NCBI GenBank assembly: GCA_910575795.1
Contig: CAJTGE010000010.1
Span: 1 to 64,000 of the forward strand
Direction of reading: 5' to 3'
Length of the DNA stretch: 64,000 bases
DNA from: Clostridiaceae bacterium
Lineage (GTDB): Bacteria; Bacillota; Clostridia; Lachnospirales; Lachnospiraceae
Shown: positions 26,473 through 33,046 of the stretch, piece after piece
Position numbering within the stretch: position 1 is the first letter of the stretch
How the letters are laid out: each line of letters starts with the position of its first letter
The notes under the pieces: generated by a model
Told to the model about the DNA's origin: nothing
Seen by the model: only the letters and a program-made list of their open reading frames with translations
Databases searched by the model: none
Translations under genes and position numbers: made by a program

Positions 26473-27051
26473 ATGAAAAAGATATTATTTGTTAATGCCT
26501 GTGTAAGGCCGGGTTCGCGGACGCTTGTGTTAGCGAAAAAGGCGCTTGATAAGCTGGACGGGCAGAAAGAGGAGGTAAATCTCTGTCAGGAGAAGCTGCT
26601 TCCCCTTAACCGGGAGATGCTGGAGGAAAGGGACGCCCTCATTGCAGCCGGAGATTTTTCGTCGCCGCTGTTTCAGTATGCAAAGCAGTTTGCGGCGGCA
26701 GATGAGATCGTGATTGCGGCACCCTTCTGGGAGCTGGCGTTTCCGGCTGTCCTGCGGGTCTATCTGGAGCATATAACGATCGTGGGATTGACATTTAAAT
26801 ATTCTCCGGAGGGAATGCCTGTCGGATTGTGCAGTGCAAAACGGATCATTTATGTGACAACGGCAGGGGGAAAAATCGGCGGCTGTAATCTGGGTTATGA
26901 GCACATCAAGGCTCTGGCAGGCAGATTTTACGGGATACAGGATGTTGTGTGTTTCAGGGCGGAAGGGCTGGATATCCGGGGGGCGGATGTAAACGGCATT
27001 CTGGAGGAAACGCTGAAAGAAATAGAAAGCTGGAGCCCCTCGGCCGTATAA
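26473..27051 (+). CDS. Flavodoxin-fold NAD(P)H-dependent oxidoreductase (azoreductase-like)
   Basis: 192 residues from ATG 26473 (AAAGGAG 8 bases upstream), beginning MKKILFVNACVRPGSRTLVL with the FMN phosphate-binding S-R-T loop, followed by APFWELAFPAVLRVYLEHIT, the conserved PxWN-like region of AzoR/NQO-type enzymes, and VTTAGGKIGGCNLGYEHIKA. It would be a soluble FMN enzyme reducing quinones, azo or nitro compounds. It is not obviously linked to the genes on either side, and precedes an Fe-S membrane protein by about 110 bases. Confidence 0.82.
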   Translation: MKKILFVNACVRPGSRTLVLAKKALDKLDGQKEEVNLCQEKLLPLNREMLEERDALIAAGDFSSPLFQYAKQFAAADEIVIAAPFWELAFPAVLRVYLEHITIVGLTFKYSPEGMPVGLCSAKRIIYVTTAGGKIGGCNLGYEHIKALAGRFYGIQDVVCFRAEGLDIRGADVNGILEETLKEIESWSPSAV

Positions 27052-27159
27052 TCATGAGGCGCTAAAAGAGGCTGGCGGTTACAGAATGCCGGAGGATCCG
27101 CGGCTGTCATTGAGCGGATCAATATGTACTCTCGGAATCTCTTAAGGAGGCGGGGATTT

Positions 27160-27999
27160 ATGACAGAACGGGAAGGAATCAAAAAATTTGCGCTGCCTGC
27201 CATGATGTGGCTGATTTTTGAGGCGGTGGCCGTCGCGCTGTGGCTTTCGATGGGAAATCGGTTTTATTTATTCAATTTCAGCTATATCGGGACGTCCGTC
27301 GCGGCGGGGCTTCTTTTATTTCAGTTTCGGTATAAGCATGCGCGCAGGGTTGCGCAGTTTTTGGTGGGGACGTATATGCTGGTCTATCTTGGGCTGCTCT
27401 GCAATGAGAATATGCAGATTGAGGGATTCTGGTACTATCTGTTTACCGGTGTTTTTGAGGCGGCGACGATTCACTATGCCGTGGCAAAGATAGCCGGCCC
27501 GCTGGTTTTCGGGCGGGGGTGGTGCGGTTATGCCTGCTGGACGGCCATGATTCTCGATCTGCTCCCATATAAGATTCCGCAGCGCCCCGGGAAGAAATGG
27601 GGATGGGCAAGATATATTACCTTTGCGCTGTCGTTTCTGTTTGTCAGCGCTTTATTTCTGGCGCGGGTGAGCGATATGGAGCGGATCATGTTCCGGGCAT
27701 TCCTTTTCGGCAATGCCCTGTATTACATCATTGGGATTGCGCTGGCTTTTTTGCTGAAGGATAATCGAGCATTTTGTAAGTATCTGTGTCCTGTGGCGGT
27801 ATTTTTGAAGCCCATGTCGTATTTTTCCCTGCTGCGCATCAGGTGTGATAAGAGTAAGTGTATTTCCTGCGGAAGGTGCAGACGGGTTTGCCCGATGGAT
27901 GTTGACATGACGGATCCTTCAAGGAGACGCAAAAACGGGACGGAATGTATTTTGTGTCACGAGTGTGTGAACGCGTGTCCTGAAAAGGCGTTAAAGTGA
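27160..27999 (+). CDS. Membrane-bound 4Fe-4S polyferredoxin (NapH/YccM-like)
   Basis: 279 residues from ATG 27160 (AGGAGG 9 bases upstream). About five or six membrane helices carry GRGWCGYACWTAMILDLLPY and CKYLCPVAVFLKPM, the two CxxxCP-type motifs of the NapH/NosR/CcoG family, followed by a C-terminal bacterial ferredoxin domain with CISCGRCRRVCPMDVDM and CILCHECVNACPEKAL (two 4Fe-4S clusters). Likely passes electrons between membrane and a soluble partner such as the preceding flavoprotein; this link is inference from adjacency. Confidence 0.83.
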   Translation: MTEREGIKKFALPAMMWLIFEAVAVALWLSMGNRFYLFNFSYIGTSVAAGLLLFQFRYKHARRVAQFLVGTYMLVYLGLLCNENMQIEGFWYYLFTGVFEAATIHYAVAKIAGPLVFGRGWCGYACWTAMILDLLPYKIPQRPGKKWGWARYITFALSFLFVSALFLARVSDMERIMFRAFLFGNALYYIIGIALAFLLKDNRAFCKYLCPVAVFLKPMSYFSLLRIRCDKSKCISCGRCRRVCPMDVDMTDPSRRRKNGTECILCHECVNACPEKALK

Positions 28000-28070
28000 T
28001 CCCGGAATCCCGCCGCGACAGATTTTGCGGGACTGCAGAAGCATATGTTACAGGATAGAGGAGGCGGACA

Positions 28071-28547
28071 ATGATACTCACCGGATACCGGCCGGCTGAC
28101 TGCAGGGAGCTGGCAGAGTTATTTTATGATACAGTACATACGATCAACGCGGGGGATTATACAGAGGAGCAGCTTACAGCCTGGGCGGACGGGACGATTG
28201 ACCTTAAACGCTGGAATCAGTCCTTTCTGGAGCATTACAGCATCGTCGCCAGAAGCCGCGGCGTGATAACAGGCTTTGGCGACATAGACAACACAGGGTA
28301 TCTTGACCGGCTGTATGTCCATAAGGATTATCAGAGGAAAGGCGTGGCGTCTGCCATTTGCGATAAGCTGGAGAGGGCGGATCAGGGGAAGATCGTTACG
28401 CATGCTTCTGTTACGGCGCGGCCTTTTTTTGAAAAAAGAGGGTATAAGACGGTAAAAGAGCAGCGGGTAGAACGGCGTGGCGTGCTTCTTACGAATTTTG
28501 TTATGGAGAAAGCAGGAAAAAAGGTTTTGGCAGGAACGGAGGGATAG
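28071..28547 (+). CDS. GNAT family N-acetyltransferase
   Basis: 158-residue GNAT protein. The acetyl-CoA binding motif A is LDRLYVHKDYQRKGVASAIC (Q/R-x-x-G-x-G/A pattern), preceded by GVITGFGDIDNTGY and followed by HASVTARPFFEKRGYKTVK, the motif B region of YafP-like acetyltransferases. Substrate unknown. RBS GAGGAGG lies about 6 bases upstream of ATG 28071. One base separates it from a second GNAT gene, so the pair is cotranscribed. Confidence 0.87.
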   Translation: MILTGYRPADCRELAELFYDTVHTINAGDYTEEQLTAWADGTIDLKRWNQSFLEHYSIVARSRGVITGFGDIDNTGYLDRLYVHKDYQRKGVASAICDKLERADQGKIVTHASVTARPFFEKRGYKTVKEQRVERRGVLLTNFVMEKAGKKVLAGTEG

Positions 28548-28548
28548 T

Positions 28549-29067
28549 ATGATCATACGTCATTCCAAAGAGGAGGATCTTCCGCGCATGATGGAGATAT
28601 ACGCATACGCGCGGGATTTTATGGCAGAGCACGGCAACCCGAACCAGTGGGGGCCGACCAACTGGCCGCCGGAGGACTTGATCCGCGCGGATATTGCGGC
28701 CGGGAACAGCTATGTGTGCGTATGCAAAGACCGGGTGGCCGGCGCTTTTTTCTTTCGACAGGGCAGGGACATTGAACCCACGTACCGGACGATAGAGGAC
28801 GGCGGATGGCTGGACGACGGCCCGTACGGCGTGGTCCACCGGCTGGCGGGGGACGGGAGCGTGAAGGGGATTGGAAGCGCCTGCCTGGAATGGGCGTTTG
28901 GCCAGTGCGGCCATCTGCGTATAGACACGCATGGGGATAACCGGGTCATGCAGAATCTGCTGAAAAAGAGCGGCTTTGTATACTGCGGGATCATCCATGT
29001 GGAGGAGGACTGCTACCCGAGGCTGGCGTACGAAAAGCTCCGGACAAAGGGCGGCCGGAGGCGTTAG
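28549..29067 (+). CDS. GNAT family N-acetyltransferase
   Basis: 172 residues from ATG 28549, directly after the stop of the preceding GNAT gene (GGAGG 6 bases upstream). MIIRHSKEEDLPRMMEIYAY is the typical start; VHRLAGDGSVKGIGSACLEW contains the acetyl-CoA loop G-x-G-x-A-like, and IDTHGDNRVMQNLLKKSGF the motif B helix. The longer frame to 28477 overlaps the upstream gene and lacks a site. Closest to the small GNATs of Firmicutes that act on free amino acids or small molecules; substrate unknown. Confidence 0.87.
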   Translation: MIIRHSKEEDLPRMMEIYAYARDFMAEHGNPNQWGPTNWPPEDLIRADIAAGNSYVCVCKDRVAGAFFFRQGRDIEPTYRTIEDGGWLDDGPYGVVHRLAGDGSVKGIGSACLEWAFGQCGHLRIDTHGDNRVMQNLLKKSGFVYCGIIHVEEDCYPRLAYEKLRTKGGRRR

Positions 29068-29068
29068 C

Positions 29069-29491
29069 ATGCAGGAATTGTTGGTTTATGCGATTTTGCT
29101 TAATGAGGAATTAGTAACAGAAAACGAGTACCGTAAATTGCTCGACGAATTATTTCTTAACAACCCCGAAGACGATGATTTGCTCTATTTGGAGTGGGAA
29201 ACGGATATAAAAAAAGCTGCTGTTTATGTGAGAACAAATATGGATTATTTAAATCTTAATACAGAATGGTTCGGCAGAAAGTTAATGGGCAAATTAAAGG
29301 AAGTTTACGCGAATTGTTTGGATATAAAAGGCTTTGCCAATCGAATGTACAGCTTATGGGAGAATCTTCCCGGAAATATTCGGAACATAGAACCATTTTT
29401 GACTCTATGCTATGCGGATGATCCTTTATCATGGGGAGATGAAGAACAGACCAGGAATATGTATGAGCATATGCTGAACTACTATGAATAA
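29069..29491 (+). CDS. Hypothetical acidic protein
   Basis: 140 residues from ATG 29069 (MQELLVYAILLNEELVTENE), starting two bases after the GNAT stop. The sequence is helical and acidic, with EWETDIKKAAVYVRTNMDYL in the middle, and is clearly more AT-rich than the two GNAT genes before it. No family is recognised. The arrangement resembles immunity-like or accessory small proteins, but nothing in the sequence shows this. Confidence 0.6.
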   Translation: MQELLVYAILLNEELVTENEYRKLLDELFLNNPEDDDLLYLEWETDIKKAAVYVRTNMDYLNLNTEWFGRKLMGKLKEVYANCLDIKGFANRMYSLWENLPGNIRNIEPFLTLCYADDPLSWGDEEQTRNMYEHMLNYYE

Positions 29492-29616
29492 ACGAACAGC
29501 AATTCCTGTTTTCTGCTGCAGTCAGCCCCGATACGGAAACTGATAATTTCCGGGCAGGAAGAATTTTAGACCGGATACCATTCAAATTCGCGGCGCCTGC
29601 CTTTCAAAAAACGGGG

Positions 29617-29645
29617 ACAGAGGGGCGGGATAACCGCCTCTCTGT
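29617..29645 (-). terminator. Hairpin terminator of the EamA gene
   Basis: The minus strand forms ACAGAGAGGCGG / CCGCCCCTCTGT around a short loop, followed by CCCCGTTTTTTG. It sits 15 bases after the EamA stop on that strand and may serve the plus-strand gene too. Confidence 0.6.
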
Positions 29646-29659
29646 TATATATAAGGATG

Positions 29660-30073
29660 CTAAAGCGCCATAATCAGCGTCCCTATTGTGATCAGTCCTG
29701 CTCCTGCCAATGATTTAGCCGTAACATTCTCATGCAGAAAAAGGAAGGCAAGTATCAAAGTAATTACAACGCTCATCTTGTCAACGGGAACTACCTTTGA
29801 AACTTCTCCCAATTGCAAAGCCCTGTAATAGCAAAGCCATGAGGCTCCAGTAGACAGGCCGGATAAAATAAGAAACAGCCAGCTTTTCCTGCTGATGGAA
29901 GAAATTCCGCCCTGTGCGTTTGTCAAAAAGACCATGCCCCATGCCATACCCAGCGCGACAACTGTGCGGAGCGCTGTGGCAAGGTGGGAATTTACCCCAT
30001 CAATCCCCGCTTTTGCAAGAATAGATGTCAGTGCGGCAAATACGGCGGATAGTATTGCAAATAAAAGCCACAT
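29660..30073 (-). CDS. Half-size EamA/DMT-superfamily membrane protein
   Basis: 137 residues with four or five membrane helices and one EamA domain: MWLLFAILSAVFAALTSILA, LILSGLSTGASWLCYYRALQ, GEVSKVVPVDKMSVVITLIL and GAGLITIGTLIMAL. Usual EamA transporters have two such domains (about 300 residues), so this is a four-helix half, likely acting as a dimer like small multidrug resistance proteins. ATG 30073 has AAAGGAG 7 bases upstream. Substrate unknown. Confidence 0.82.
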   Translation of the reverse strand: MWLLFAILSAVFAALTSILAKAGIDGVNSHLATALRTVVALGMAWGMVFLTNAQGGISSISRKSWLFLILSGLSTGASWLCYYRALQLGEVSKVVPVDKMSVVITLILAFLFLHENVTAKSLAGAGLITIGTLIMAL

Positions 30074-30167
30074 TATTTTTCTCCTTTCATGGTTTGCAGA
30101 TGTTTAATGTAAACCTCTGTTCTTATTATATAGGATTGCAAGAGAATTTCAATGGTTTCAGGCGCTT

Positions 30168-30298
30168 ATTCCCGCGAGCAACGAGCCAAGTGGGCATGCT
30201 TGCATGCACATTTGGCGACTGCCGCGAGGGTCAAATACCCCGCTGCTCTGCAGCGCTGCAAGTTTGGCGCCCCGTTGCTTGCAGCGGGGTTGTTGACT
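30168..30298 (+). repeat. Dispersed intergenic repeat, copy 2
   Basis: Begins ATTCCCGCGAGCAACGAG and shares GGGCATGC, TGCATGCACATTTGGCGACT and GCGAGGGTCA with the copy at 4671-4770, but is about 30 bases longer because its terminal hairpin (CCCCGCTGC...GCAGCGGGG) is expanded. The rest of 30074-30495 has no gene that I can support. Confidence 0.6.
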
Positions 30299-30495
30299 TC
30301 ACAAATACGGTTACCTGCGTGAACGTAAGGAGCAGTAACAGTTCAGCCTTCGACTCCGCGAGGTGTTTTTTGTGAGCGAAGGTCACAGAAAACCCGAGGG
30401 CAGCAGCATCACGAGAAGGCCGCTTCCCATTGACTTTCTTCCCCGGACAGGATAGAATAAGGGAGAAAACATAAATCCTGCAGAGGAGGAAAAAA

Positions 30496-30954
30496 ATGGC
30501 ATTTATTGAAGAATTAGGCAAAGCAATCGGCAGCGGCAGCAGAAAGGCCGCCAATAAAGTGAAGGATATGACCGGCATTTTACAGCTCAAATCAAAACTG
30601 TCCGCAGAGCGGGAGAAGATAAACCGGGCGTACATCAGTCTTGGCCAGGCATATTATGACAAGCATGAGCGTTCCATTGAGGAGGAGTTCGCCAATGAGT
30701 TCAAGATCATCGGGGCAGGGCTTGTGAAGATCGCCGCCCTGGAGGATGAGATTGCGGAGCTGGAGGGGGCCAGAGTCTGTGCGGAGTGCGGTGCGAGGGT
30801 GGAGCGGTCCGCCATGTACTGCAGCCGCTGCGGCGCGCTTATGAAAGAGAATGCGCCGGATCCAGAGGATGCGGGAAGGCGCGCAGTGAAAGAGCAGTTC
30901 GATTTTTCCAATAAAGATGCGCAGGATACGCAGAATGGGGAGCAGGAACAGTAA
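30496..30954 (+). CDS. Zinc-ribbon protein with N-terminal coiled coil
   Basis: 152 residues. The N-terminal half is a helical, probably coiled-coil region (KLSAEREKINRAYISLGQAY), followed by a zinc ribbon with two CxxC pairs, VCAECGARVERSAMYCSRCG at about residues 93-112, and an acidic tail. This shape is common in small Lachnospiraceae proteins of unknown role. RBS GAGGAGG before ATG 30496. It ends immediately before the start of the next gene (30955), implying coupling with the export protein. Confidence 0.8.
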   Translation: MAFIEELGKAIGSGSRKAANKVKDMTGILQLKSKLSAEREKINRAYISLGQAYYDKHERSIEEEFANEFKIIGAGLVKIAALEDEIAELEGARVCAECGARVERSAMYCSRCGALMKENAPDPEDAGRRAVKEQFDFSNKDAQDTQNGEQEQ

Positions 30955-31461
30955 ATGGATGCATTTGTACAATGGTTTACCGCCAGCCTGTCGGGACTGG
31001 TTTCCAAAGAGGTTATTGTCTTTATTATTTCCATGATTCCGATCCTGGAGCTGCGCGGCGGGCTGCTGGCATCATCGCCGGCGCTCCTTGACATCCCGAT
31101 CCTCACCGCGATCCCGATCTGCATTATCGGCAATATCCTTCCGATCCCGTTCATCCTCCTGCTGATCAGCCGGATACTGGAATGGATGAAAAAAGTCAGC
31201 CTCTTTCGCCCGGTCGCGCTGTGGCTGGAGAAAAAGGCGATGAGCAAAAAGGATCAGATTGAGAAATACGGCTTCTGGGGCCTCGTCCTTTTCGTGGGAA
31301 TCCCCCTTCCGGGAACCGGCGCATGGACAGGGGCGCTCGTGGCTTCGCTGCTGCGGATGAACTTTAAGAAGGCGTTTGGCGCGATTCTGATTGGGATTGT
31401 GATCGCAACTGTGATCATGTCGATCCTGTCATACGGGGTGCTGGGCGTTTTGTTTGGGTAA
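30955..31461 (+). CDS. Small multidrug export-like membrane protein (COG2426)
   Basis: 168 residues with about five membrane helices. IISMIPILELRGGLLASSPAL is the conserved first motif of the COG2426 family (SMIPxxExRG), and WGLVLFVGIPLPGTGAWTGA the second (VAIPLPxTGAWTG). Annotated in the family as putative small multidrug export proteins, but the transported substrate is not established. Starts directly at the stop of the zinc-ribbon gene. Confidence 0.87.
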   Translation: MDAFVQWFTASLSGLVSKEVIVFIISMIPILELRGGLLASSPALLDIPILTAIPICIIGNILPIPFILLLISRILEWMKKVSLFRPVALWLEKKAMSKKDQIEKYGFWGLVLFVGIPLPGTGAWTGALVASLLRMNFKKAFGAILIGIVIATVIMSILSYGVLGVLFG

Positions 31462-31545
31462 GGGAGCGCTGTTGCCTGCTTTGCCTGAGCGTTCAATGTG
31501 AAATGAAATGTTTGTTTCACTGGTGAATGAATCGTGTATCTGGCC

Positions 31546-31643
31546 GCCATCGTCAGCTTCTATATCCACTAAAACTCCGCTCCCGCTCGGAAAAAAGCGC
31601 AGCGGGAGAGGGGATCCTTATGGATATAGGAGCTGACGATGGC
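31546..31643 (-). repeat. Palindromic element, copy A (minus orientation)
   Basis: Two 23-base arms (31546-31568 and 31621-31643) are reverse complements except for one position, enclosing an inner hairpin with GCTCCCGCT/AGCGGGAG. Read on the minus strand the inner part matches copy B at 32733-32869 (TATATCCATAAGGA, GCTGCGCTTTT, CGAGCGGGAGCGG), but the outer 11 bases of the arms differ from copy B while still pairing with each other. No coding capacity. The bases from 31462 to 31545 hold nothing I recognise. Confidence 0.75.
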
Positions 31644-31915
31644 TACGTTATCGGAAGGCCATGAATTTTAAGAAGGAACATTTATCCTCCCGGTATGGTT
31701 CGATTATAAAAGCTCTGATTTGAAGGTTTAACAAATTTAATCGAATCATAATCAGGGCAAGCTTTTTGAGTATGCCTTTTTTAACGCCTCTGTCATGCCG
31801 TTAATTCATAACGGCAATCTCTAATCCCCCCATTTAACTATATTCACATCCCATATAGCCCGTAACAATATGATCCGTTCGGATTATTCTTCCGCATTTG
31901 GGTATTATATTCCTT

Positions 31916-31930
31916 GTTGCTCGCGGGAAT
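31916..31930 (-). repeat. Fragment of the dispersed intergenic repeat
   Basis: Reverse complement of the repeat's first 15 bases (ATTCCCGCGAGCAAC), as in copy 2 at 30168. Located about 75 bases before the arr start. Confidence 0.4.
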
Positions 31931-32004
31931 AAATATTCTTCTTTTTGAATTATATAAATTATGGTATAGTTATGTACAAATTGGGATTGTGGAGGACAAA
32001 TTAT

Positions 32005-32418
32005 ATGAAGGACAATTTTGTATTTAGTAAAGGTTCATTTTTTCATGGAACAAAGGCAGCGTTGAAAATCGGAGATTTTCTGATTATAGGACAAAAAAAG
32101 AATTATAATGATGATAGAAAATCAGAGTATGTTTATTTTGCCGGGACGTTGGACGCTGCGATTTGGGGAGCGGAATTGGCAGAGGGAAGCGATCAGGAAA
32201 AAATATATGTTGTTGAACCAACAGGAGAGTTTGAAGATGATCCAAATCTTACAGATAAAAAATTTCCAGGAAATCCTACGAAATCTTATAGAACGAAGTA
32301 TCCGTTGAAAATTGTCGCAGAGGTAACAGAGTGGAAAGGACATTCTCCCGCCCTAATTAATAGTATGCTTGAACATCTTAGAAACTTATCTGAAAAAGGA
32401 ATAAAAGCAATCGATTAA
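32005..32418 (+). CDS. arr: Rifampin ADP-ribosyltransferase
   Basis: 137 residues from ATG 32005 (TGGAGGA 9 bases upstream), almost the full length of Arr enzymes (about 140). Arr transfers ADP-ribose from NAD+ to rifamycins and inactivates them. Characteristic segments are present: FFHGTKAALKIGDFL, YVYFAGTLDAAIWGAELAEG, IYVVEPTGEFEDDPNLTDKK, FPGNPTKSYRTK and a C-terminal KGIKAID. His and Tyr residues in HGT and VYF fit the NAD site. The gene is AT-rich compared with its surroundings and lies between inverted copies of a palindromic element, signs of transfer. It is followed 46 bases later by a small membrane protein. Confidence 0.9.
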   Translation: MKDNFVFSKGSFFHGTKAALKIGDFLIIGQKKNYNDDRKSEYVYFAGTLDAAIWGAELAEGSDQEKIYVVEPTGEFEDDPNLTDKKFPGNPTKSYRTKYPLKIVAEVTEWKGHSPALINSMLEHLRNLSEKGIKAID

Positions 32419-32464
32419 TTTTAGAAAGAGAAATATAAAATCGAAGTTTAAGGAGAGCTCGTTT

Positions 32465-32632
32465 ATGAATGGTACTGTACTAATTGCCATAGGGGCGATT
32501 TTACTCATACTTGCAGCAATATGTCCATTTCCACCGATATTCGCAATTCCGGGGATAATATGCAGAATTATTATTGGTTTGCTTGGTCTTTTTTCACTTA
32601 TTGCAGGTATCAAATCAGCTCGTAGACGATAA
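32465..32632 (+). CDS. Small two-helix membrane protein
   Basis: 55 residues from ATG 32465 to TAA 32630-32632, with AAGGAG 10 bases upstream. The sequence has two hydrophobic helices (TVLIAIGAILLILAAIC, then IICRIIIGLLGLFSLIAGI) around a Pro-rich turn (PFPPIF) and a basic tail (KSARRR). Short proteins of this type are common in Firmicutes; no function is known to me. Probably cotranscribed with arr. Confidence 0.6.
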   Translation: MNGTVLIAIGAILLILAAICPFPPIFAIPGIICRIIIGLLGLFSLIAGIKSARRR

Positions 32633-32732
32633 TGTTCAGTTTGTACCGCTAATCCGCCGCATAAAGAATCCTTATGGTAATTACATCCTATTGTCAAAAA
32701 CCACAACTTCGCTTTACGGCCAGCCAGTACCA

Positions 32733-32869
32733 GCCGGAGGCAGTTCCTATATCCATAAGGAACCCGTAGAAAACCGCCGGTACTTAGCGAGGTCTTTTCG
32801 AGCTTAGTACCGCTGCGCTTTTCTCCGAGCGGGAGCGGGGTTCCGTTGGATATAGAAACTGCCTCCGGC
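32733..32869 (+). repeat. Palindromic element, copy B (plus orientation)
   Basis: Arms 32733-32755 and 32847-32869 are 23 bases each and complementary except one position, the same position that is mismatched in copy A. The interior has a further hairpin (CGGTACTTAGCG...CTTAGTACCGCTGCG) and the shared segment CGAGCGGGAGCGGGG. Lies between the arr patch and the copA promoter. The 32633-32732 gap contains no gene. Confidence 0.75.
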
Positions 32870-32913
32870 GTCCTTATCACAACACCCCCCAGTATTTCCC
32901 CCAGAAGATCTCC

Positions 32914-32942
32914 TTGACACATACCCCACCAGGGTATATAAT
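32914..32942 (+). promoter_or_regulatory. copA promoter with CsoR-type operator
   Basis: Consensus -35 TTGACA (32914-32919) and -10 TATAAT (32937-32942) with 17-base spacing. The spacer holds the dyad ATACCC-CACCA-GGGTAT (32921-32937), the G/C-tract pseudopalindrome recognised by CsoR repressors, so repressor binding would block the promoter directly. It is about 105 bases before the copA start, and csoR itself lies downstream of copA. Confidence 0.75.
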
Positions 32943-33046
32943 AACCCATATCCGAAAAACGGCCCGCATCCCACTCACAGGACATCGCCGTCCCGGAGCC
33001 AGGCAATCTTCAACCACGCTCCGGCCAGACTGAAAGGAGGACGATT

